A DNA stretch of 64,000 bases. Source: Microvelia longipes. Its lineage: Eukaryota; Arthropoda; Insecta; Hemiptera; Veliidae. Position numbers and translations under genes: made by a program. Under the pieces are notes generated by a model. It was not told where the DNA came from. It was given only the letters and a program-made list of their open reading frames with translations, and ran no database searches. Shown here in pieces: positions 54,270-64,000 of the stretch. The stretch spans positions 27,228,411 through 27,292,410 of the forward strand of contig JACMZG010000008.1 of NCBI GenBank assembly GCA_018340805.1, written 5' to 3'. Positions within the stretch are counted from its first letter, which is position 1; each line of letters begins with the position of its first letter.

Positions 54270-55780
54270 ATACATAAATATTATGATATTTGTTTCAACA
54301 GATGTTTGATTGTGACTCAACCAGAAATATCTATGTATAAAACAGTATGAACCTAACTATACTAACCTCTAGCGCACTTCCAATTTCAGTTATTAGTTGG
54401 TCAGTATAGTCATTTTCTCAAAAATTTCATTGAAAGGGACCTTTTTTCATAAATTCATAAGAGTTGCGTTTACAATCGCATGTCCAGGCATCAACGGTAC
54501 TACTATGAGATACTATAGAGATACTATAGTACTATGAGATTTAATTTGTAGAAATTTTTTCTCCATCTTTATAGCTAAAATTGACCTTCTATTTATTAGA
54601 CGCAGAATAAATTCTTCATATATGAAATTGAAAGAATTATATTTGCCTTATTAGGTACCTATTCTGCCTATTTTTTCAATTTGTTAGTAGAATCTATTTG
54701 CTATAGCTTAACTTGACTAAGTATTCTTTTTTTTAGTTTGAAATAAAAAGGGAGAAGAATTGTTTAATTGTTAACGGCTTGACTAATTTATTCTCAAGTG
54801 AAACTGTTAGTTAATAAAAGAAAAACAGTGTTCTCGTGTTAAGCTGTCACTCGATACATGACTTCAGTTTGAGATGAAAAAATCCTATTTTTGTCGTCTC
54901 CGAAATTTTATTATAGCTTTGTTATGTCGACTAGTTCCAACAAAATAAAAAGAAGGCGTGGAGAAATTCTAGGGAATTCAAAACAGTCATAAAGTACACC
55001 CTCGTAAAAACTGGGCGAGATGTTGGAACACTTTATTTACTAGCTTCTGTAATATTTATGTATTCTCTCTCTTCCAAACTGAGCGATATAATAAATTTTA
55101 TTTTTAAAAGAAGAAAATGGCCTTCATCGTTTATTAGGCAACTTGTCGAACAATTATCGAGAAAACCTCGTAACCAATGAATATAATATATGTTGTTTCT
55201 TAACCTTAGTGATTTTAATTAGGTCTATTATTGTTTGTGTTATTTTTGAATGATATTAGAGAAGAATATTAGAATAATTAAAAGGGTACAAAACTGGCCC
55301 CTTTACAAATCGAGAAAGCCTTCGAGAGTTATCAAGTGCCTTCCTTACTTAAAGAATATTTTCGATACCAGAAGGGCAAGCAGAATCGACTTTATTTATT
55401 ATAAAAATGTTCTAAGATGTATCCGAAGGAAAGCCCAATAAACACTAGGGGTGAGAAAAGTGGCAAACATTTTTCCAAGATCTATACGCTTCTTAACCCT
55501 TGGATCGCAACCCACAATTGGGTCGCTGACAATTATTTTTAGGTCGCGAGAGAATGATTAGTACTAGTACATTATTTTTAAAAAATGTTTTATAAGATAT
55601 GTTGATATAATTTTGAAAAAAAATGATATAGAAATATTTTATTGACTTTATTTTCTAATTTAATTGTGTTTAAATTTGTATAATTAGCAATAAGGACTTA
55701 AGCCGAATATTCCCATAGAATTTGACAGTTGCCTTCCACTCTTCATAAATTCATTTTCGATGAACGCTTTCATAGGTCAT
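54270..55780. other. gene-free interval between receptors
   Basis: AT-rich, with no recognised gene. The plus frame at 55250-55441 (LPYLKNIFDTRRASRIDF) is faintly LINE-like but not convincing. Confidence 0.5.
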
Positions 55781-55784
55781 CGAC

Positions 55785-56340
55785 AAGCAGATGACATTGT
55801 GGAATGATGGGACCTAAATCCAAACTGGTGTTTAGGAAGGTAATGATTGATTATAGGGAGCAGTCTACGGTAAAGAAGTTTTTCAAGATATTTATCCATG
55901 ACAGGTAGGAGGCTGATTGGTCGATAGGATGAGGAAAGATGGGCAGATTTGGAAAGTTTTGGGACTATTATGACTGTTGCGAATTTCCATTGGTCATTTT
56001 ATCATCATGGGTCGAAATTATCCCTTAGCAGCAAGCTTCGAATTTATAACGTACTCTTAAAACCCGTGTGGGCCTATGGCCTAGAAGTTTGGGGTAGCAC
56101 CAAGCCTTCCGATCCCCAACGTCTACAAAAATCATTAGATGCTTCTTTATATGTTTCTAACCTTACCATCAATAACGACCTCAAATCCCATTCCTATTCG
56201 TTAAAGATCTTTCCAAATCCCGCTATCAAAAGTTCCATGAATCTCTAGTAAAAATACCAATCCATTAGTACAACTCCTCTCATCTGAAACCCTTCCAGAT
56301 AATCCTACCAGTGGCCCAGATTAAGATTAAATGTTGTAAG
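55785..56340. mobile_element. Jockey-like LINE fragment with inverted 5' segment
   Basis: On the minus strand about 55990-55785 reads DQWKFATVIIVPKLSKSAHL, then SSSYRPISLLPVMDKYLEKL, the N-terminal RT block. On the plus strand from about 55990 it reads SKLSLSSKLRIYNVLLKPVW, AYGLEVWGSTKPSDPQRLQK and YVSNLTINNDLKSHS, the C-terminal block, then decayed NPLVQLL. The two halves of one ORF2 thus lie head to head, the arrangement left by twin priming. Confidence 0.75.
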
Positions 56341-56548
56341 CAAATAATAATTAACTATTCTAGTAATACAGTATGAGTTTTGTTGCTGTGTACGTTAGCA
56401 CTGCGTACTGACGCGTATTTCTCTTCAAGTTATACTCAACTTTAACTTGCACTTCATATTTTCTATATTTATCGCTGTTAGAAAGGAAGAATCGTTGCAT
56501 TGTTGAAAAATAGGGTGCTCACATCTTTTATCATTATGTCCCAAAACG

Positions 56549-56716
56549 GAACCTATAAGAATTTAAAATGTTAAATTTATTATATGGTACACTTGAAACA
56601 GTCAAGTATGGAAATACACTAGTATTTAGAGATCTCTAAATAATAGTGTATTTTAATACTTGATTGTTTCAAGTGTACAATATAATAAATTTAACTTTTT
56701 AAATTTTTATAGGTTC
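56549..56716. mobile_element. 168-bp near-perfect palindrome
   Basis: Arms of about 80 bp with few mismatches, from 'gaacctataagaatttaaaa' to its inverse '...aaatttttataggttc', centre 'agagatctct' at about 56628-56637. Probably a foldback MITE, and it would form a long hairpin if transcribed. Confidence 0.85.
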
Positions 56717-57360
56717 GTTGATGTTAGTCTGCAAATGCAGCTCTGTCTCTCATTAATATATATTGTTAATTTTTGTGTTTTTAATTTTAATATTAAATTA
56801 AATGTTAAATTAAATTACGGTAGAGTTTCGGAGTGCAGTTGTTTGTAAAAAGAACCTGAAGTTGTTTGCTGGAAATGATCTATTGAACCACCCATTTTAT
56901 TTCCGTTTTCATTTCCCCCGTATATTAAAATAATTAATTTAGTAATGTTTATTTCTCTTTTATAAAAAATATATTTAAAGAAATAAAAACAAAGAAGGCA
57001 GAGGTTATTGTCTCATCTCATCCAAACAACTACCCTATGGTTAGCACGTGGTGTTAATAGTGAAACACCTTTAAAATAATCTACTAGATGACAAATTGGC
57101 AGATTTATGAGACATCTCTAGATAAATTATAGTAGTGGGGGTGTTACTTTGGAAGCGAAGCGAATGCTTGCTCCCGTCCGGAGTTGATTTGAATCTTATC
57201 CAAAATTCTAAAAGCGTCAAACTATTATTCTCTCAACGAGTTTAGACAGAAGTCAGTGAGTGATTCAGTTGGGTAACTTTGTATCAGAAAACTAATCGGT
57301 TGTGTTATGTTTTAGTCCCGATGTGAGATACACATCACCTCAATAAATGAAGAAATCAAA

Positions 57361-57439
57361 ATGAATAACTACTTGTTGATTTTAATTTTCATTCAATTTT
57401 ATACAAACAACTCATTTCAACAAATTAATGTACCTATAG
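57361..57439 (+). CDS. receptor gene B exon 1: signal peptide
   Basis: ATG at 57361 after an A-rich leader 'gaagaaatcaaa' encodes MNNYLLILIFIQFYTNNSFQ then QINVPI, a good signal peptide. Donor g|gtatgt leaves phase 1, which joins 59964 to give VPIVGFF, the expected start of a kainate-receptor mature chain. Initiator-like TCAGTG/TCAGTT words lie about 90-110 bases upstream. The first intron is 2.5 kb. Confidence 0.85.
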
Positions 57440-57995
57440 GTATGTATTATTGTTTCTCTTACTTAAACAAATTTTAATTTATATAAAATTTTTTATCAGT
57501 AAAATAATTCTTACGTTTATAAAATTTTAAAAATTGTTTTTATAAAAAGTTGTTCTGCATTGTTAAATAATTAACAGGATGAAAAGCATCATTTTATTTC
57601 ATTTGTTTTAATTTATTGTAATGAACGCATCATACTTAGTATTGATATACATAGTAATTTATATTTTTAATACTTTGTCACATTTGTTTAAGAATTATGA
57701 ATTTTATATTATATTTAACAAGTACTAATATTATATTACTATATAATATTAGTATCATACATTTATTTAGCCTATTACTTACTAACCAGTACAATACTGG
57801 TTAATACTAATTAAAACAATACTGGTTAAATAACAATACTGGTTTTTTATAATTGCATGTTTTTCATAGCCTTTTAACGCTCTTTACATTCCTGGAAATA
57901 TTTTTCTGTAAGATATCTCTATCTAACTCGATCATGGGTGTAGGTAGCCAGCACACCGCAGCACCCGCATCTAAGGGAGTCCATGACATTTAGGA

Positions 57996-58039
57996 GCGCA
58001 AAATTAAGCATCTTAATTTTAAATGCTTAATTTTTGCGC
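57996..58039. repeat. hairpin in intron 1 of gene B
   Basis: 'gcgcaaaattaagcat' pairs with 'atgcttaatttttgcgc', one bulge. Confidence 0.75.
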
Positions 58040-58309
58040 CTAATTGCTTTTGTGCCTTTATTAATATACGTTTTTTTCAATAGCTTTTAGGTTATTGGCA
58101 CCCAAGTTCGCCACTATAAGTAACTTACTTCATTCAATTGATAAGACACTATAATACATATTTATTACATTTACATATTAAATTACATTACTATAATAAA
58201 TTTTATTCTATTTAATACACGCACATACATGCTATAATAAATAGTTAAAAGAGTTTAGAAATGGTTTGGATAGTTTAATAAATAGTTTAAATAAGAAACC
58301 ATTAGCTAA

Positions 58310-58420
58310 CAAAATTAAAAATTCGGGTACGGGGTACCTCGGAACCTTTCTTTATCACTACCAGCTTCGGACTCGCTTTGCTCGTCCTCAGAAATACAAG
58401 TCCTTCAATGTATACTGCAA
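58310..58420 (-). repeat. R1 tail fragment (minus)
   Basis: 'gggtacggggtacctcggaa' and 'cggactcgctttgctcgtcc' are the inverse of R1 tail motifs. Confidence 0.65.
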
Positions 58421-58599
58421 CACGCCAGAGTTTTACGTGGTTTCCTTGACTTCTAATCCGCAAAAGCGGGTTGATGCGCGGGCTGATGCAAATGAAGGTC
58501 GGAAAGATATACTGAGCCTTTGTATGTCCGAAAACATAGTCAGTTTTTGAAAACATACGTCTCCTAGTAGCACTGCGGAACACTGCACACACTGGCGTC

Positions 58600-58990
58600 G
58601 GGGTTGCCAGAGTTCTCTGTTGGGTGGCGTTGGAATAGCTAGAGTCTGGTGATTCTTAGAGGAGCTGATGAGATTGGTAAGACTGGTTGAACAAGGGCGG
58701 GCTATGTGAGACTAATGTGATCAGAGGAGCTAGTAAGACTAGATGACCAAAGCACACTGTGAACTTAGCCAGAGCGGTGGTGAGCCTAGCCAGGGTCTAG
58801 CTGGTCTAGATGAACTAGACACACTATGAACTAGTTGCGACACTTGCCTGAGCAGTAAGTTTGGATAGAGTCTGGTTGGGCTAGATGAACTGGGCACACT
58901 GTGGACTTGTCACACGTGCCGCCTTGATTTGGGATGCCATTCCTAGATGACTGGGTGTGTACTCACTGCTAAGGTGGATTAGTTAAGTGA
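58600..58990. repeat. GC-richer degenerate tandem repeat
   Basis: Three or more diverged units of about 85 bp built on 'ctagatgaactgggcacact', 'gtgaacttagcc' and 'agtctggttgg'. Base composition is clearly less AT-rich than the surroundings. No open frame of note. Confidence 0.65.
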
Positions 58991-59189
58991 GATTTGAGTT
59001 AGGGAAATAGCTTATATGACCCTACGGGTTTAAGCGTAAAAAATAAAACAAATTTTAGACCATAGAAATATACATGATTATGTGTATATAATTAATCAAT
59101 CGTTGTAGGCGTTTGGGACATTGTTTGTGTAGTGTTTTGTATTACAAATATTTTATTACTGAAATGTTTTATTTCATAATAATATTAAT

Positions 59190-59262
59190 CGAGGATGTTA
59201 AGGTTACTGTTTCGATGTTTCAAAATTCAACCAATGCCTCGGGTGATAATATCTTTATGGTT
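59190..59262 (+). mobile_element. MITE family B end remnant
   Basis: 'atgttaaggttactgtttcg' then 'gataatatctttatgg' matches the right end of 25396-25697. Confidence 0.5.
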
Positions 59263-59448
59263 TAGACCAAAACAAATATGAAGAATAAAAAAACGATTTG
59301 TTTATTATTTATTATTACTTATTTATCTAGTTTAGACGTTAATATAATTAAAACGCACGAAAACAGTAGCAAAAAAGACAAACATGCTAATGTGCATGGT
59401 TAAAATCATTTATAACTACCACGATTTTGTGTAAAACGATAAAATTCT

Positions 59449-59520
59449 GAGCTGGATTCGAACAATAAATCACTTGATCTCTTGACAAGTATCTAACTGT
59501 TTGCGCCAGAGTGTAGGGCG
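59449..59520 (-). mobile_element. tRNA-like SINE head
   Basis: Minus strand carries TGGCGCAAACAGTTAGATAC (A-box-like) and TTGTTCGAATCCAGCTC (B-box) at tRNA-like spacing, plus an ACTTG...CAAGT anticodon-like stem. T and acceptor stems do not pair, so it is not a functional tRNA. Confidence 0.45.
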
Positions 59521-59963
59521 GAAAGTAAATTACTTCCGCACTAATTTTACTTTCCCCCCTGATTTTACTTCCTCCCTAACTTTTGTTTCCTTTCTTATTT
59601 TCACAAATAGGCCGTAATATGGTTCAGTTCTCCCTAAAAACATGGGCGGAAAGTTATTGTCTCCCTTTTAAAGGAAAATTATTAGAAAATAACTCTTGCA
59701 GAGGGAGTATTTTAAAATATTGTCGGGTGCGCTTTTCCTACCTATGCCTATGGCACAAACTTGTCTTGGTAAAATTTTGTCTTGCATACTTTCGAGATTA
59801 ATTATTTAAATATGTTTAGTGGTAGCAGAACATTGTAGGAAACTTCTAATTTATCCCAATATACCACTACATATTTGAATAAAAGTAAATTAGCGCCATC
59901 AAAGGCCACACGTTGTGAGGTTCCCTCTATCTAATTTGTTGACATAGATTTTTTTTATTTCAG

Positions 59964-60119
59964 TTGGGTTTTTCAGACAATCTGATAGAAGATCAGAATT
60001 AGCATTCCGTCTCACAATAGATAAAATTAATAAAGATAAGACTGTCCTTCATAATATTACTTTAGAACCTATAGTTGAACATGTTTCTACTTTTGATTCG
60101 TTTAATATCAGCCAAAGAA
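59964..60119 (+). CDS. receptor gene B exon 2
   Basis: Encodes GFFRQSDRRSELAFRLTIDK, then EHVSTFDSFNISQR. About half its residues equal gene A exon 2; the length (156 nt) and phases are the same. Confidence 0.92.
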
Positions 60120-60380
60120 GTAAGTATACTGTCAAAAAAGTTTTTGCTGTGTTGATAAATTATTAATTAATCTGAAAACCATAAACAAGGGTAAACTTTA
60201 TTTTATAAAAAAATCCTTACAAGAGAAGGAGAAAGCACTACTCAAAGCAAAGCTGCAATCATCATTACAAGTCAATCGTGAAGTCTCGGTTACCTGGATA
60301 ATTCGTAATTTTGCAGCAATATTTTAATTATTTATATAGTTAACCTGTAAATATACAATAAATTTGAATGATCTTTTCAG

Positions 60381-60568
60381 TTTGTTCCCTCGCTGGAGAA
60401 GGCAGAGTAGAAGGTATCCTTGGGCCATTTTCACCAGATTCCTCAGGAACTGTAAATTCTTTGAGTGAGGTAATGGCAGTGCCAAGCTTATATACTCACT
60501 GGGATGTGTCTACAATGCCTACGACTTTCACTGTCAACTTATTTCCTCATCCTAAAATATATTCACAG
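60381..60568 (+). CDS. receptor gene B exon 3
   Basis: Encodes CSLAGEGRVEGILGPFSPDS, then VMAVPSLYTHWDVSTMPTTF and VNLFPHPKIYSQ. 188 nt, same phases as gene A. Gene A has IPHLQIHWDTSNMP in this place. Confidence 0.94.
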
Positions 60569-60779
60569 GTATCATTTATTGTGATATTATTGTTTTGTAA
60601 ATATTTTAGTAAAAAAAATTGTGACGTTATCAAAATTTTGAAAACTTAAACGTTTTTTGGCGTGGAAAACGTCGCATTATAAGGTTTTTGGCATACTGAA
60701 TCAATATTTCAAATTGCCTCTGTGTAAATGCTGGAGACTTGTTACAATAATCAATCGTTAAATCTAGTTGAACAATCTG

Positions 60780-61145
60780 GAAGATCCAGAAAACACGGAA
60801 AAATGATCAGATCGATTTGGGATTTAGATCATACGTAGTTCTTTATAGAACCAACAAATATGCCTAGTCGAAAAATTATCTTATTGAGTGGAAATCTGAC
60901 AAGAATGTATCTTTTTATAGAATAAAGAAGACGTTTCATGCTACGTTTCAGACTACTATATCTACGGTTTTGTCGGATCACAAGTGTTGAGCAGCATTGA
61001 CTTTAGACAGTCTTTGGATGGGTGACCTTTGGGATTAACACTCATCGTTCCTATCTGAGGGCGAATGAATTGAGTCCGAAGTGGAGAGGACGAGCATCGT
61101 AGCTACATCCCATAAGGAAAAATTCGGTTTCTCATTCAATAAAAG
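60780..61145 (+). repeat. R1 copy with 5S-like segment
   Basis: 5S-like block at about 60960-61036: 'ttgtcggatcacaagtgttg', 'agcagcattgac', 'ggatgggtgacctttggga'. Best preserved 'cggatca' of all copies. Confidence 0.75.
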
Positions 61146-61301
61146 ATACTTTTCCTATGTTAATTCATTGACATTAGCCTGTGATAATTTTTATTATTTA
61201 AAAAATATTATTTGAATCTTTTCCTGTTAGTCAATTTCTATTTTAATCATTTAACTAAATACTATTGATAATTAATTTTGCTTTTACCTGTTTCTTCTCA
61301 G

Positions 61302-61471
61302 GCCTTAGTCAATGTTATAGAAAGTCTAGACTGGAAATCATTTGCCGTAATCTATGAACACGACGAAGCATTAATACGTCTTCAAGAAGTTATCAAAGCT
61401 AATAGTAGGCCCACAAAGGACGGTCATGTACCTTTTACAGTTTGGCAGATGGCGGATAATCAGGACCAGAG
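61302..61471 (+). CDS. receptor gene B exon 4 (last within window)
   Basis: Encodes ALVNVIESLDWKSFAVIYEH then DEALIRLQEVIKAN and VPFTVWQMADNQDQ. 170 nt, ends ag|gtatgt in phase 2, as gene A exon 4. The exon 5 counterpart (PLLKEIQ in gene A) is not found up to 64000, so the gene continues to the right. Confidence 0.94.
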
Positions 61472-61489
61472 GTATGTTATTTTTCATTT

Positions 61490-61830
61490 TGCTTAATATA
61501 TAGGAAATTTAGTGTTTGCAGTAAAAATCCGAAACCAACATTTCACCTAAATTATCCGTTTTAGATGTTTTCGGGACCTCTTCAATAGTTTTTACAGTTG
61601 TCTGTTTGTATGTGTGTGCGTCTGTTATTATCGTAGCTCTTACAATTTGTTTATGCTAGCAAGCTGAAACTTGGCTAAAAAACAAATTTAGTTCTAGTTG
61701 TGCTATCCATTATGAACCGTAAATAATGACTCAGAAAAAAACTCAAAATTCATGAAGAACGTAAAAATGATCGGATTTATTTGAAATTTTTGATATATGA
61801 CTAAAAAACTTAACTGAACAATTAATGTCG
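61490..61830 (+). repeat. R1 5' part
   Basis: 'gttattatcgtagctcttac' and 'ccgttttagatgttttcgg' match R1 landmarks. Diverged. Confidence 0.6.
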
Positions 61831-62514
61831 ATGCCGTTTTCGTTATTTTTAGGGGTTCTGTATCGAATGAATATAATCCAGAATTGGTTCTCGATGTCAG
61901 GGTTCCGAGGTTCGATTCTTGTTATCCCCAATCATCTGTTCATCTTTTAACACTACACCTAAGTTTATAACTACGAAAACAAGATAACAAGCAACAATCC
62001 ATTTCAGTTATATGTTAAACCGCAACATTTCCGGTGTATGTTAAACCACAACATATCTGGTATATGTTTATGTTTTATGCATTTTAATTTGAGCTAAAGC
62101 ATTATACTACTTGTTACTCAAATATTAGTCAAATAAATATAGCAAAAATCTATCAAAGGAAACGCGCTTAAACATTTTAAAGAAAGGCATAAACAGGTCT
62201 TTAAATGAGTGCAAAAATGTTGTTCAGTGCTAATTTTTAGAAAGACGAGCATAGTTTTGCAAAACATATGGGATATATATTTCCTTTGAAAAATTAAGAA
62301 AAAAATTGAGTACCAAGTAGTAATACTACTGCTTAAGTTATAAAACATAAACCGTAAACATAGCAAGGATGGGTAGAGCTAGAGAGCAAACAGTTAAAAG
62401 GAGACTAGCCCGAATTTGGACGCGGGATTGTGTAATCAAAAATTCGTTTTAGAGATCTCTAACCACGAAAAAATGCGTTTTGTGTTACTTTAATACATAA
62501 TAATATTAAAAACG

Positions 62515-62695
62515 AACTTATTTTGAGCTGCGATAATAACAGACATACCCTCATAGAAAAAAACTTGGAAAAATTACTCTGGATGTCTTAAAAACAACTC
62601 AAACAGATAATTCAGTTGAAATTTTGATTTCGAATTTTTAGTGCTAACACAATACTTTTCCTATTTACCTACGGCATATAATGATAATGCCCTTT
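62515..62695 (-). repeat. R1 5' end (minus)
   Basis: 'gagctgcgataataacagac' and 'cctatttacctacggcat', the inverse of the R1 start. Confidence 0.6.
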
Positions 62696-62918
62696 TAGAG
62701 CCTTGCAGCTCATCAGAGATAACCCCTGCGGGAACCACCTCGGATGGTAGTAGCAACCGTTACGCTCAAAGTGTATTCTAAAGTTGGCGGTAATTTATCT
62801 AAAATAATAATCTTCTATAAACTGAGAGTGTAACCTGGGATGCGAACCCCAGACCTCCGTGGGTGTCAAAGGTCAGTGTAAAGACTAACGTCTTAACAAC
62901 CTCGGCCACAGAGGCGGC
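62685..62918 (-). mobile_element. tRNA-derived SINE (copy 2)
   Basis: Minus strand starts GCCGCCTCTGTGGCCGAGGT with A-box TGGCCGAGGTTG, then B-box GGTTCGCATCC at 62838-62848, as in Ser/Leu-type tRNAs. Body shared with 43410-43641 ('aacggttgctactaccatcc', 'caggggttatctctgatgag'). Confidence 0.8.
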
Positions 62919-62949
62919 AAGGAAAGTAGGACGGCTTAGATAAAGAAAA

Positions 62950-63290
62950 TAAAAAATTCTGGCGCGGTGGTCCGCATGTCAGGCGAATTTCCTTTGGATG
63001 CGTGTTTCCGTGCTTTTTACTTTATATAAGTTTTCAACTACTAAATAAATAATTCCGGCGCGGTGGTCCGCTGTCGGGCGAATTTCATTAATTACGCGTG
63101 TTTCCGTGCTAAACAACCCATTTCTTGCTTATGCAAGAACCATGCCCATTGCGTGGTTCCGGTTCATGCTTTAGAACCTAAGCAGTTATTCAATTGTCAA
63201 GCACTGCTCGTAACTCATTTTGTCTGTATTTTTCAAAGGAATTCCGCCATGACGTCTATCCCATTAGGCGAATTTCCAAAGGCAATTCGC
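62950..63290 (+). repeat. clustered R2 GC-box copies
   Basis: 'ttctggcgcggtggtccgca' with 'gtcaggcgaatttcctttgg' and 'gcgtgtttccgtgct' at 62955-63020, again at 63055-63115, and an inverted remnant at 63230-63290 ('cccattaggcgaatttccaa'). No coding sequence. Confidence 0.7.
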
Positions 63291-63299
63291 TAAAAAATG

Positions 63300-64000
63300 A
63301 AAACAGTCATATTAAAAATAACAATTTATTCTATCATATACCAAAATATATATACCTATTTTCATGTAAAAAATATACATAATTCTTAAATTTCAAAGCC
63401 AAAATTTACATATAAATATTTCTGCTATAACTCGGCCTGAGTGGTCACACAAAAATTACCATATTCCTAGTAATTTTCTATGTAAAATAACCATTAATCC
63501 ATGATTATTATTTATATATATTTCGACTTAAACAACTATTTCTTTTTTGTACCTGTATCTACCTGAATACTTAGTGAAAATCTCATGTCTAGCATTACTA
63601 ATTTTAATATATTTTAAGGCTTCGAGGAGAGTCTGGAGTCGACACGACCATTTAGAGTATTTAAACAGGTAATTATAGAACGAAAGGTACCCAAAAATTG
63701 TAGGTTGCTAAGTCGAATAATACTGTTCCAGAGATGCTTAAACCTCTTAAAAAATATAAAATAAGGGACCCGAGATTAATAAATCCTGGTTCCAGTGATT
63801 TGTTTATTTGCGCTATTTAAACTTAATTATTAATTTTTAATTTAATAATAATATAATATTGATATAAGATACAATAATCTTTTTCAAAGGGGTTACATAT
63901 CTAAATAACAAAAAACAGAGCTGTGAGCAAAAAATAAAACAGAATGAGTTACTTCTTTTGGAATCGTAGGGTAATAGGCTAAACATATAGGGATAAAAAT
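63300..64000. other. gene-free right end (intron of gene B)
   Basis: AT-rich sequence with no exon or structured repeat recognised. Confidence 0.5.

Noticed and set aside
58266..58592. Overlapping plus and minus open frames
   Set aside because: They run through an R1 tail fragment and unrelated sequence on both strands, with no family motif.
62838..62918. A functional tRNA gene
   Set aside because: Promoter boxes are present but the cloverleaf stems do not pair and a second copy shares a non-tRNA body, so a SINE fits better.
61500..64000. Exon 5 of receptor gene B
   Set aside because: Looked for an acceptor followed by a PLLKEIQ-like frame; none found, so the exon is assumed to lie beyond the window.

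Overview
The window is AT-rich, intron-rich, repeat-laden eukaryotic DNA from an insect. The evidence is the spliced gene structures, short signal-peptide exons, kainate-type glutamate receptor exons of insect style, many decayed non-LTR retrotransposons, foldback MITEs and long (TA)n tracts. A beetle or similar insect is possible, but the sequence alone does not fix the order.

Layout. 1-16 kb is gene-poor and made of transposon debris: LINE 3' ends at 0.75, 9.6-10.6 and 10.6-11.0 kb, a decayed RTE-like LINE at 12.2-14.95 kb (minus), a second LINE reverse transcriptase at 15.0-15.9 kb (minus), and copies of a dispersed repeat (family R1) with a 5S-rRNA-like segment. At about 16.8-19.8 kb on the plus strand is a small spliced gene for a 76-residue secreted peptide that I do not recognise. 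From 21.3 to 53.0 kb runs an almost complete kainate-type ionotropic glutamate receptor (gene A). I resolve 16 coding exons with continuous phase, totalling 875 residues. Only the signal-peptide exon is missing. Its introns hold SINE-like, MITE and LINE insertions; the largest is 9.1 kb. After 4.3 kb of repeats a second receptor gene (gene B) starts at 57.36 kb with its signal-peptide exon. Its exons 2-4 match gene A exons 2-4 in length and intron phase, and it leaves the window at the right edge. The two are tandem duplicates in head-to-tail order.

How it fits together. Genes A and B should encode subunits of tetrameric glutamate-gated cation channels, perhaps co-expressed. The peptide gene upstream is an independent transcription unit. 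No prokaryotic feature, CRISPR array or rRNA/tRNA gene was found; the tRNA-like and 5S-like sequences are SINE-type fossils. Much of the unusual signal is structural: several perfect or near-perfect palindromes (one in the 3' UTR of gene A), a twin-priming-like inverted LINE at 55.8-56.3 kb, nested direct and inverted repeats in a receptor intron, and a MITE with a clear 8-bp target duplication.
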